From: Aureococcus anophagefferens
Lineage: Eukaryota > Sar > Pelagophyceae > Pelagomonadales > Pelagomonadaceae
Direction of reading: 5' to 3'
Assembly: GCF_000186865.1 (NCBI RefSeq)
Contig: NW_008705575.1
Span: 894,396-931,131 of the forward strand
DNA length: 36,736 bases
Positions 1 through 8,800 of the stretch are shown piece by piece. The position numbers and the translations under genes were made by a program. How positions within the stretch are numbered: the first letter of the stretch is position 1; the number at the start of each line of letters is the position of its first letter. The notes beneath the pieces were generated by a model. The model did not search any database, was not told where the DNA came from, and was given only the letters and a program-made list of their open reading frames with translations.

Positions 1-25
1 CGCCGTAGACGACCTTACGGCGGCC

Positions 26-300
26 TGCCCCGGGCGCGCACGTTTTTGGCGACGACGGCGTCCGCGCGGACGACCTCGGCGGCGGCGGCGTCGTCCTCGC
101 GCCCGCTCGAGAACGTCGTCGGGGTTCGACGCGCGCGGCGTCGAGCCTGGGCGCCAGTGCGACGTGTGACGCGGCGGCGGGCGACGCGCTGCCCCGGGCG
201 CGAGCGCGACGGCGTCCGCGCGGACGACCTCGTCGGCGGCGCCGCGGCCTCCGCACGCGCGAGGACGTCGAGGACGTCGTCGGGGTTCCGCGCGCGCGGT
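26..300. repeat. Diverged tandem repeat, period ~163 bp
   Basis: A segment starting CTGCCCCGGGCGCG near 26 recurs near 189, and both copies continue through GACGGCGTCCGCGCGGACGA and end near GACGTCGTCGGGGTTC. The copies differ by small indels, so neither reads as the same protein frame throughout. Both strands are open here because of the very high GC content, and I could not choose a convincing coding frame. It could be the 3' end of a repeat-bearing gene lying to the left of the window, or non-coding satellite-like sequence. The stretch from 300 to 484 holds nothing else I recognise. Confidence 0.45.
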
Positions 301-484
301 CCGGCGCGAGCGATCGCCGCCGGACCTTCTCTCCGGTCCGAGGGGCCCGTCGGGACTGGGCCTCGCCGCCTACGACGAGACGACGATGACCGCCGGCGCG
401 CGGCGCGCGGACGTCGCCGCGGCGCGCTGGCGCGGCTCGGCAGAGATCCGCTCCCTCGCTCGCGCATTTAAAGAACTAGCCCGT

Positions 485-1246
485 CTACGCGGCGGCCTTC
501 TTGAAGAAGGCCGAGATCGTCTTCTGGCCGGGATCCCGCTTCCGCGCCTTGGGGGGCCGCGGCTTGCAGTCCATGCAGTGCATGGGGTAGTTCGCCTCGA
601 AGCAGCCCAGCGCCGTGTAGGCGCGGAGGTGCGTGGCGGAGGTCAGTGGGGGGCTCGGCGGCCCGCCCTCTCCGCGGAGCGCCGCGAGGGCCCAGTCGCG
701 GTGCTCGGGCGCGAGCTCCGCGACGCCGCGCACGTCCGCGACGTCGAAGTGCTCGAGCCCCGGCTCCGCCCGGAGCGCCCGCATGAACGCACGGGCCTCG
801 TGGAGGCGGAAGAGGATGCCCCAGTCGGGCTCGCCGTTGTGCTTCGGCACGACGACGGCGAGCCTCACCGCGAACTTGTCGATCTTGGCGCCGCTCAGAG
901 CGCAGGTTGCCCTGCCCGTCGGCGCGTAGTCGACAAAGAGGCAGGTCGCGAGGCACTCGAGATGCACGGGGCGCGAGTCCTGCTGGGGCCGCACCCACGC
1001 GACGAGGCTGCCGTCGCAGCAGAGGCTACGTAAGCACGCGGCGCACTCGCCGCAGCCGCCGCAGCCGCGGTGCGTGAACGCGTACGGCGTGCCGTCCTCC
1101 TTGGGCACGACCTCGCCGCCATGGTCGCCCCAGGCGTAGAGCCCTTCGTTCGCCACGCAGACACGGGCAGAGCGCGCTCCGCGGCATGCACAGCCTGCCG
1201 CGATGCATCGTGGCCACAGGCGTGCTGGTCGTGCAGCGCGCAAGCT
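485..1246 (-). CDS. PARP-type zinc-finger-like protein with C-terminal PIP box (5' end unresolved)
   Basis: The open frame gives about 250 residues. The N-terminal part has a Cys cluster (CGGCGECAAC, then LCC, then HLEC) that looks zinc-binding. It is followed by a segment starting YAPTGRATC that resembles PARP-type zinc fingers (GR-x-x-C, a basic I-x-K-x-x-R-L stretch, a Trp, and a later D-V-x-G-V-x-x-L). The second Cys of that finger is Ser and the His/Cys pair is not obvious, so it is degenerate. The C-terminus, QKTISAFFKK, fits a PCNA-interacting PIP box (Q-x-x-I-x-x-F-F). Family knowledge then suggests a nuclear DNA repair or replication role. The frame contains no ATG before the conserved part, and an in-frame stop lies just upstream at 1247-1249. 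A 5' exon or a sequence error is therefore likely. Confidence 0.5.
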   Translation of the reverse strand, partial: SLRAARPARLWPRCIAAGCACRGARSARVCVANEGLYAWGDHGGEVVPKEDGTPYAFTHRGCGGCGECAACLRSLCCDGSLVAWVRPQQDSRPVHLECLATCLFVDYAPTGRATCALSGAKIDKFAVRLAVVVPKHNGEPDWGILFRLHEARAFMRALRAEPGLEHFDVADVRGVAELAPEHRDWALAALRGEGGPPSPPLTSATHLRAYTALGCFEANYPMHCMDCKPRPPKARKRDPGQKTISAFFKKAAA

Positions 1247-1651
1247 TCAGGCGCGTTCCGAACGGCGCAGGCATCGTCGGCACAGACACGAGGCTGGAAA
1301 AGCAGCAGCAGTAGGACGTTCGACGCGTTTGTCGCGACGAGGCGGTCTCAACGGGCGCTGGCAGCTCGTCGCATCGTTGTGGCGGCCTCGCGCCGATCGT
1401 GCCGCAGCACCGTCGGCCGCCGTCCGTCGTGTTCTGTCGCGTTGGCTCGCCACTCGAGCTCGCGGCCGGGGTCTGCGGCTTCACCGAAGCTACGCGTATC
1501 CGCGGCCCAGGTCGCCGCGGCGTCGATGCCGCGGTGCTGGAGCCCTAAGGTCGCGGCGGCGGTCGCCCGCGTAGACTCACGCGGCGGCTGAACTCGGCGG
1601 GACATGCGGTGCAACTGGTACCAGGTGCTCTAATGCACACCCCTCCCCTTC
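1247..1651. other. Intergenic or intron sequence, no gene recognised
   Basis: About 400 bases of lower GC content than the flanking genes. Open frames occur on both strands but give Arg/Ala-rich peptides without motifs. It should hold the 5' end (promoter, and perhaps a first exon and intron) of the zinc-finger gene at 485-1246 and the 3' end of the F-box-like gene, which stops at 1652. I could not identify a convincing splice pair or start codon. Confidence 0.4.
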
Positions 1652-2569
1652 TTACTTCCACCGCGCCGCGAGGTCCAGGAACTTGCAGAGCTCGGCGAGG
1701 TTTGCGTAGAGATCTCCGTAGTCGAAGTCGTGCAGTGTGCGAAACCCGATCTCAATGCCATCGAGATGTAACTCCGGCTCCTCCTCCTCATCATCAATAT
1801 CATGAACGACTTCGTGGATTTTGACCAGCGCGTACGTCTCCAACATTTCTACGTTGTTGTTGAGCGGCAACTCAAAAAAAGGTGCATCGAATGGATCGTC
1901 AGTTTGCCATTGAAGTTCGGAATCGATCACATCAGGGAGCGCCCATCCTTGGTACAAGTAGGAGATCATCCCGTCTTTCAGTCGCACGACGGACAGCGAT
2001 GCGGTGGCGAATGACCACCGTTCGTCATCTGGCCACGTCACGACGCGGCTTGGTAATCCACCTCTATCGACCGTGATCGTTGTCAACGAGAAACTCGCGG
2101 AATCCGGCTGCTCGAATAAACACTCACTCGGCCGAAGGACGCGCAACGTCGTCTCGCCGCCGCTGGCGAGCCGGACACCCAAAACGAAGCGATGCGTGTC
2201 GTCGACGCCGAGTTCGGCGGTCGGGGGATCCTCGTGCTGCGGCACGTCGACGAGCGCCGGTCGCACGAAAAGCTCTTCATACACGGGCTCCGTCTCGACC
2301 CGCTCCGGTCCGAGCTTCGCGCTCATGGCCTTGATTCCGCGCTCGAGCACGGCGAGCGAGAGCGACCGCCTCAGCACCGCGCGCAGCCGGCGGCGCACGG
2401 CCGGCAGCGCGAAGAACTCGTCGTCCGGGAACGACGGGTCGCGCCGCAGAAGGATTTCGCGCCGCTCCGCGACTTGCCGCGCGACTTTGTGGCACGTCAT
2501 CGCGAACGCCGACCAGTCCGCCAGGAACCCGTGGTCCATGATCGCCGCCGCTGCGGCCGCAGGGATCAT
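1652..2569 (-). CDS. F-box-like protein of a lineage-specific family
   Basis: 305 residues from ATG at 2569; a second ATG at 2539 (MDHGFLADW) is an equally plausible start. Residues ~11-45 (FLADWSAFAMTCHKVARQV) resemble an F-box-like helical motif, although the canonical LP-x-E is missing. The rest is a beta-rich body with an acidic DDEEEE stretch near 262-270 and a C-terminal FRTLHDFDYGDLY segment. The body and tail resemble the protein encoded at 35257-36219, so the two are probably members of one family. F-box proteins act as substrate receptors of SCF ubiquitin ligases; that role is inferred from the family only. GC content is lower than in neighbouring genes. Confidence 0.6.
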   Translation of the reverse strand: MIPAAAAAAIMDHGFLADWSAFAMTCHKVARQVAERREILLRRDPSFPDDEFFALPAVRRRLRAVLRRSLSLAVLERGIKAMSAKLGPERVETEPVYEELFVRPALVDVPQHEDPPTAELGVDDTHRFVLGVRLASGGETTLRVLRPSECLFEQPDSASFSLTTITVDRGGLPSRVVTWPDDERWSFATASLSVVRLKDGMISYLYQGWALPDVIDSELQWQTDDPFDAPFFELPLNNNVEMLETYALVKIHEVVHDIDDEEEEPELHLDGIEIGFRTLHDFDYGDLYANLAELCKFLDLAARWK

Positions 2570-2905
2570 GGCGCGAGATCACCGCGAACTTCGCGCCCGG
2601 ACCGCGGCTGGCTGTCACGGGGACGGCCCGCGCGAGCCCAGCGGGGATTGGCGCGCGTGCCCAAGGCCACTCTCGGAACCGCACTGCTGACCAGACTGTC
2701 CGCTTTATGCGAATGAGCGCGCTTGAAGAATTCAAAGCAAGGTTCACGGACCATGTTGAATGGCAGTTATGAAAGCATATCCGCAGGCGCGTCCGCTACT
2801 GCTCGCGCGACTGCCAGATCATGCATTGGAAGCGCGCGCACCGCGACGAGTGCCAGCCGAAGGCCTCAGGGTAAATTTGTTTGTTAAAACGACCATCGCC
2901 AAACC
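2570..2905. other. Intergenic region, nothing specific seen
   Basis: A 336-base gap between the start of the F-box-like gene and the stop of the U-box gene, both on the minus strand. It is less GC-rich than the genes and has a T/A-rich patch near 2872-2900. Presumably it holds the promoter of the F-box-like gene and the 3' UTR of the U-box gene. No repeats, RNA gene or coding signal were recognised. Confidence 0.4.
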
Positions 2906-4051
2906 TCAGCCGAAGCAGAGGAAGAAGAAGAGGAGCGTGCCGACGGAGAGGATGCCCGCGCGCATGCGGCGCATGGCGACGCGCTCGCGGTGCGTCGCGG
3001 ACTGGACCGCGGGCTCCTCGAGGAACGCGAAGCAGGTCCACTTGAAGCGGCCCGGGCCGCGTCGCCGGTCGGGCACGAGGCCGAATTGGAGCGCGAAGAG
3101 CGACGGGAAGTAGCCCCGCTGGCGCAGGCGCGCGGCGCCGAAGACGCCCGCGGGCACGGCCGCCGCGGCGTCGCCCGGCCGGTCCGCGAGGCGCCGGAGC
3201 GCGCCCTGGGAGTCGCGCGCCTCCTCGTCCGTCGCGCGCCGCGCGTCGGCGTCGCGGCGCCGCGCGGCGCGGCGCTCGTCGTCGGCGACCTCCGCCGCGG
3301 CCCGGTCGCGGAGCGCGCCGACGAGGGCCCGGAGCGCGTCGAGCTGGTCGTCGGACAGGCCCTTGTCGTCGTCGGCGGCGGCGGCGTCCTCCCGCAGCGG
3401 GTTCTCGACGTCGCCCGCGTCGGAGTCCGGGTCCTCGAGGAGCTTGCCGAGGTGCTTGCGCCGGCTCCGCCCGGCGCGCCGGTCCGCCTCGCGCTCGATG
3501 AGCGCCTCGATGATGTTCAGCGCCTCCGACGACCCGTCGGGCGCGGACACGCGCGCGCCCGCCTCGACGAGCGCGCGGGCCGCGGGGAAGCGCCGCGTCG
3601 CGCAGGCCGCGAGCAGGGCCGGCCGCCCGCCGTCGTCGCGCGCGTCCGGGTCCGCGCCCGCGTCCAACAGCCGCGCGACCTCTCCCAGCAGCGCGCGCTC
3701 GCGGGACTCCCAGTCCGCGGGCGCGGGCAGCTCGCGCTCGGCACCGACGAGGGCGACGACGCGCGCGCCGAGGCGGCTCCGGTAGGCGGCGATCATGGAC
3801 GCGAGGTGCCGGTTCGGCACGAGCGTCCGCGACGGCAGCGGCGCGTTCGTCGTCGGCGACCGCCGGTCCGGGCCCATGTCGAGCCACCGCTCGATGGCAC
3901 TCCGCTCGTAGGTGAAGCCGTCGCTCGCGATGACGGGCTCGACCATGACCTCCTGCGTGATGGGGCACAGCAGCGACGGCGGGGCGCCGCCCTCGTCGTC
4001 GTCGCCGCCGTCGTCGACGAGGAGCGGCTCGGAGTCGTCGTTGGTGTCCAT
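2906..4051 (-). CDS. U-box/ankyrin-repeat protein with C-terminal membrane anchor
   Basis: 381 residues from ATG at 4051. An acidic N-terminus leads into a U-box at about 27-95: LLCPITQEVM, then EPVIASDGFTYER, then a conserved W in IERWL. U-boxes recruit E2 enzymes, so this is probably an E3 ubiquitin ligase. Residues ~115-175 contain ankyrin-like repeats (LLDAGADPDARDDGGRPALL, LVEAGARVS). The middle is charged and Ala/Arg-rich. The last ~20 residues (GILSVGTLLFFFLCFG) form a single hydrophobic tail that could anchor it in a membrane. The frame stays open for 67 codons upstream of 4051, to an ATG at 4252, but that extension is Arg/Ala-rich and sits in the divergent promoter, so the shorter start is preferred. 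The ankyrin repeats probably select the substrate (inference). Confidence 0.8.
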   Translation of the reverse strand: MDTNDDSEPLLVDDGGDDDEGGAPPSLLCPITQEVMVEPVIASDGFTYERSAIERWLDMGPDRRSPTTNAPLPSRTLVPNRHLASMIAAYRSRLGARVVALVGAERELPAPADWESRERALLGEVARLLDAGADPDARDDGGRPALLAACATRRFPAARALVEAGARVSAPDGSSEALNIIEALIEREADRRAGRSRRKHLGKLLEDPDSDAGDVENPLREDAAAADDDKGLSDDQLDALRALVGALRDRAAAEVADDERRAARRRDADARRATDEEARDSQGALRRLADRPGDAAAAVPAGVFGAARLRQRGYFPSLFALQFGLVPDRRRGPGRFKWTCFAFLEEPAVQSATHRERVAMRRMRAGILSVGTLLFFFLCFG

Positions 4052-4295
4052 GGTCGGTGTTCTTCCGCCCCGACGCGCTCGACGAGCCGGCTGCACTACG
4101 TGTCTCGGGGCCTTTCCCGACGACGTCGAGGCCGCGCGGCCGAGCTCTTCCGCCCCGCGGACGACGCGAGGAGCTGGCCTCAGTGAGGTGCACCCACAGC
4201 TCCTTGCGGCAAATGTCGCCAAAAGCTGCACAAATGCCGCAGCTCTGGCCATTCGCTCTCAAGCGGGCCGTCTGGGCGCCCTCCTCCCGCCAACC
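4052..4295. promoter_or_regulatory. Shared divergent promoter region
   Basis: A 244-base gap separates the start codons of the divergent U-box and transporter genes. Both 5' UTRs and both promoters must lie here if the start codons are right. I saw no clear TATA element. The divergent spacings at 11053-11302 (250 bases) and 30078-30257 (180 bases) are similar, which supports the start choices. Confidence 0.4.
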
Positions 4296-5864
4296 ATGAC
4301 GCGCTGGTCGAACCTGGCCATGTGCATGTTGGTCATCGTGAGCGGGGGCACGGTCTATAGTTTCGGCGCCTACAGCAGCGCCCTCAAGGAGAAGCTGTCC
4401 CTGACCCAGGAGCAGCTCGAGATCGCCGCCCTCTGCTCGAATCTGGGCAACTACATCGGCCTCGCGGGGTTCTTCTACGACCGCTTCGGCGCGGCGATCT
4501 CCGTGCGCTTCGGCGCGGGCCTCATCGGCGCGGGCTACGGCGCCCAGTGGCTGCTCATGAAGCGCGGCGCGGCGCTCGGACCCGCGCTCGCCGCGCCGCT
4601 GCTCTGCGTCTGCTGCTTCGTCTGGGGCCACGGCTCGGGCTACCTGGACGTGGCGGCCATCGGCACGGGCGTCGCGGCGTTTCCCCGGCAGCGCGGCGCC
4701 GTCGTGGGCCTCCTGAAGAGTTTGTACGGCCTCGCGTCATCGCTGATCGTTTTGTTCGCGGCGTACTGGTCGAGCGAGGAGACGTTCGTGGGCATCCTGG
4801 CCCTGATCGCGCTGGGCCTGCCCCTCGTCGCGACGTTGGGACTCGACGTCGGCGGGCCGAACGAGGCCGCGGAGGACGGCGGCGAGGACGACGCGAGCGC
4901 GTCCAAAGCTTTGGACGCCGCGAGCCTGCGCATCGTCGGCCTCGCGGCGGCCGCGCTGACGCTCGCCGTGCTGCGCATCGTGGCGCCGACCCTATTTTCG
5001 TCCCTCGGCGCGAACGTCGCCGTCTCCGTGGTCGTCGCGCTGGGTCTGGCGTACCAGACGCGCGTCGCGGCCGGCCCCGCGAAGGCGCCCGCGTTCGCGC
5101 CCCTCGAGAGCCGGAACCCCCTCGCGGACGAGGAACCCGGCGACGAGGAGCGCGCGCCGTCCCTGAACCGCGGCGCGAAGCGGACGTCCCTCGCGGGCAC
5201 GCTCGAGTCGCCGCCGCGGGCCACGGCGGTCCGGCCCGAGCTCTGGCTGTTCCTGGCCGCGATCCTGCCGGGCGCGGGCATGGGCCTCATGACCATCAAC
5301 AACCTCGGCCAGATCGTCTCGGCCCGCGGCGGCAACCTGGCCATGCAGGAGGCCTGCACGACGCTCGTGTCGATCGCGAATTGCCTCGGGCGCCTCGCGT
5401 GCGGGAGAGTCGCGGACTCCTTGGTGGCGCGCGGCACGCCGCGGCCCGCGCTCATGGTCGCGGCGGACCTCGCGGGCTGCCTGAGCATGCTCTTCCTCTA
5501 CGCGTCGGGCGAGTCCGTCGGCGCGGCGCTCGCGGGCGCGGCCTGCGCGGGCTTCGCCTACGGCATGATCTGGACGCTCATCCCGACGCTCGCGAGCGAC
5601 TTGTTCGGCCGCGAGTCCTTCGGCTCCAACTACATGCTCTGCCTCCCGGCGGTCATCGCCGGGTCCATCCTCTTCTCCACGCTCCTGGCGCCCGCGGTCT
5701 ACGCGGCGAACGCGTCGACCGACGACGGCGACGACGCGGTCGGCTGCGTCGGCGCGGGTTGCTTCGGCGACACGTTCCTCGCGACGGCCGCGGCCTGCCT
5801 CGTCGGCGCGTCGGCGGCGGCGGGTCTTTTGGTGAAGTCCCGGCGCCTCTACGAGCTCCAGTGA
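4296..5864 (+). CDS. Nodulin-like major facilitator superfamily transporter
   Basis: 522 residues with about twelve hydrophobic segments. The N-terminus (NLAMCMLVIVSGGTVYSFGA, then YSSALKEKLSLTQEQLE, then NLGNYIGLAGFFYDRFG) matches the nodulin-like MFS domain, whose hallmarks are a Y-x-F-G-x-Y-S motif and a Q-x-x-L segment. A central hydrophilic loop (~185-205 and ~260-310, rich in E, D, A and P) separates two six-helix halves, as is usual. The C-terminal half contains GMGLMTINNLGQI and NCLGRLACGRVAD, which resemble the second-half motifs of the family. The substrate is unknown; relatives include monocarboxylate and metal transporters. ATG 4296 is chosen because it directly precedes the first helix. 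The gene converges on the photoreceptor gene with only 20 bases between stop codons. Confidence 0.85.
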   Translation: MTRWSNLAMCMLVIVSGGTVYSFGAYSSALKEKLSLTQEQLEIAALCSNLGNYIGLAGFFYDRFGAAISVRFGAGLIGAGYGAQWLLMKRGAALGPALAAPLLCVCCFVWGHGSGYLDVAAIGTGVAAFPRQRGAVVGLLKSLYGLASSLIVLFAAYWSSEETFVGILALIALGLPLVATLGLDVGGPNEAAEDGGEDDASASKALDAASLRIVGLAAAALTLAVLRIVAPTLFSSLGANVAVSVVVALGLAYQTRVAAGPAKAPAFAPLESRNPLADEEPGDEERAPSLNRGAKRTSLAGTLESPPRATAVRPELWLFLAAILPGAGMGLMTINNLGQIVSARGGNLAMQEACTTLVSIANCLGRLACGRVADSLVARGTPRPALMVAADLAGCLSMLFLYASGESVGAALAGAACAGFAYGMIWTLIPTLASDLFGRESFGSNYMLCLPAVIAGSILFSTLLAPAVYAANASTDDGDDAVGCVGAGCFGDTFLATAAACLVGASAAAGLLVKSRRLYELQ

Positions 5865-5884
5865 GCCCTCGTAATGCGAATTTT

Positions 5885-8800
5885 TTAGTAGTTCCGCGAG
5901 TGCTGGACCGCGGTCTTGTGCTTGTTGACGTAGTGCGTGACGATGGCCTGCTGGTGGGCCGCGTGGGGGCTCTGCTTCTTCCGCAGGGCCGGGTCGTCGT
6001 CCTCCATGCCCGGGAGGCGGTAGACGCGGCCGCGCTGGCGCGCGACGAGGAGGCGGCCCTCGCAGCGCGCGACGCGCTGCTCGCACTTCGTCGTGAGCGC
6101 CTTGAACTTCTGGCCCATGACGCGCTCGGCGATGCGCATGCGCTCGAGCGCCGTCTCGCGCGCGGCGCCCTGCTTGCTCTCCAACGCCTCGCGCGCGTTC
6201 GTGTGCTGCGCGAGCATGGCCTCGACGACGCGCGCGTTGTGCCGGACCTCGTTGTCGCGCTTCGGCGGCAGGCCCGCGGCGGTCTCGACGCCCGGCGTCT
6301 CGACGACGCAGAGCGCGTTGCGGTTGTGGCGGCAGATGTAGGGGTTCTTGCAGGCGCAGCGCACGAACTTTTGCTTCGAGATCGCGCCCGCGGCCGTGCC
6401 GTCGTTCCGCGTGAAGTTCTCCGCGACCTTGTCGATGAAGGTCTGGGCCTCGTCGAGGTGGCGCTGCTGCATGTCGTCCCGCTCGCGCTCGTGCTTGCGC
6501 GTCATGTTGTTGACCTCCCAGTCCTGCTTCTTCTTCAACGCGAGCTTCGCCCGCGCGCTCCTCGTACGCACGTGCTCGAGCTCGCGCGTCAACCGGCCGT
6601 GCTCGACCATGTCCGGGTGGAGCTCCTTGACCTCGTGGCGGTGGCTGTCGAGCAACGTGCTCAAATCCTGGGCGCTGAGGAGGTCGTCCTCGTACTGCTG
6701 GATGAGCGCCTTGTCGCCCTCGGCCTTGACGTCCGCCATCGCCGTAAATAAAAGCTTGCGCTGCTTCTCGTAGCCGTAGGAGCACCACTTGCGGCGGCTG
6801 TCGCGGTCCGCGAGGCCCGCGTCCATGAGGCGCGGCGACTTGGCGCCCGTGGCCGTGACGCGGTGCGAGTTCGCGAGCGACGTCGTCAGCGCGTTCGGCA
6901 GCGCGAGAAGCCCCGCGTTGCCGCCGAAGCGCGCCTGGAGCGGCGCCGCGCTGTTGTCGGCCTCCTTGAGGTGGCGGTCGAGCTTGCGGTTCGAGACCTT
7001 GGCCCAGGAGAGCTCGACGTCGCCCGCGGCGTGGCGCCGCTCCGCGCGCGCCGCTTCCAACCGCCGGTCCGCCGCGTGCCGCGACGGCGGCGCCGCGAGC
7101 AGCCCGCAGAGCGTGCTCGCCACGTGCAGATCATCTCTCAAAGTCTCCGGGTCCAGCCCGCAGAGAAGCACGGCGCTCAGGTCGGGGACCGCGGCCGCGG
7201 GCTGGCAGAGGCAGAGGCCCGGCGCGCACGCCTCCTCCGCGGACGCGTCCGCGCCGTCCGTCGTCGCCCGCGGCAGGAGCACGCGCTTGCCCGGCCGGCC
7301 CTCCCGCAGGCACGCGTGGAGCGCCGTCGGCACGAAGTCCGCGACGTCGCGCCGCTCCCGGTCCGCGAGATCCCGGAACCGACCGTTCGCGAAGCGGACT
7401 TTCAGCTCGCGGTCCACGAGGAGCACGGCCAGGGGCGCGTCGTCGAGGGCCACGTCCAGCAGCCCGAGCTCCGACGGCCGGTTGCCCAGGAGCAGGCTCG
7501 CCGTGTCCTCGAGCGTCGGCGTCCGGAAGAGCACGTCCGGGTGGGAACCGACGGCCGCGTCCTCGCCCAGGAACGACGGCAGCAGCGCCTTCGCCAGGTA
7601 GGGGTAGAGCGCCCTCCGCCGCTCCGCGACGAGGTCCAGGTTCATGCGAGCCATGGACCCCATGGGGATCTCCAGCGAGCTGAAGTAGTAGAGCGCGTTC
7701 CCGTGCATGCGCAGGAGCAGCTCCCGGAGCTTGTCGATCTTGTCCTGGCGCTCCTTGCACGCGAGGGCCGCGTCGACGTCGAGCACGAAGCGCAGCAGGC
7801 CCCGGGCGACGATCGTGCAGTCCTCGGCGGCCTCGGCCCACTTCAGTAAAGCCCGGCGCGGCTTCGCGCCGTCGAGCACCGCGTCGAGCGTCGCGACCCA
7901 GCGCGCGCCGCCCTTGGCGCGGTCGTCGCGCGCGCGGAAGCCCTCGACGGTGAGCCAGCAGGCGAGGGCCAGGGGCGCCCGCTCGAGCGCGTCGGCCGCG
8001 CCGACGTTGACCCACGCGGCGTCTGCCGCGCTCGTCGACCGCGGCAGCCGCCGGAGCGTCGCGTCGACGGCGAGGAGCGCCTTGCCGAGCTTGTCCGCGT
8101 CGTTCGTGACGCGCACCTGGAAGCCCAGCGTGTACGCCGGCTCGCCGAGCGCGTCCCGCAGCGTCACGAGGACGACCATGCACTTGAAGCGGTCGCCGCT
8201 CCGGTCGTAGCAGTAGAGCGTCGTGAGGCTGTCCCTGTGGACGCGGAGGGACGCGGACAGCTCTTCCACCAGGAACGGCTGGGACCGGTCGCGGGCCGAC
8301 CGGCCCCGGTTGAGGAAGCGGCAGTTCCGGCCCACCGCGTCCGCGAAACTGTAGAGCGTGAGCTTCGTGAAGCCCGCGGACCTGTGTGGAATTCAAATCT
8401 TCAACCCGACTTCAATGTGCGCGTATGCGACAGTTTTGACGCAATCTCTTCGGCTGTGCTTCGAGAACTCGACGAGAGCAATCGATTCGTCCAAAAATCA
8501 GCCGAATCGACTTCGATTCGACCGAGCTAGAGAATTCTGAAGGTTGGTCAGGACCACCCAAACCAGTGGTTGGTTTCCACACAGCCGCGGACACGTAGGC
8601 CAGGGGCAGCCCCGGCGCGCGCAGGTCGCTGCAGCACACCCCGATGTCGTCGCCGACCTCGTGGGCGACGGCGGGCACCATGTCGAGCCACGTGCCCGAC
8701 CGCTTGACCGCGAACGCCGCGGCCGTCGGCGCGGCCGTCGTCGGGCCCGCGCCCGCGTCCGCGGCCGCGACGTCCGCGTCGCAGAGCTCCTGGATGATCT

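Noticed and set aside
46..471. Protein-coding genes in the first 480 bases
   Set aside because: Frames on both strands are Arg/Ala-rich without motifs, and the internal repeat is broken by frame-shifting indels.
4547..6751. A 734-codon plus-strand frame spanning the MFS gene end and the photoreceptor gene end
   Set aside because: It crosses two well-supported genes in other frames and gives an Arg/Ala/Leu-rich sequence with no domains.
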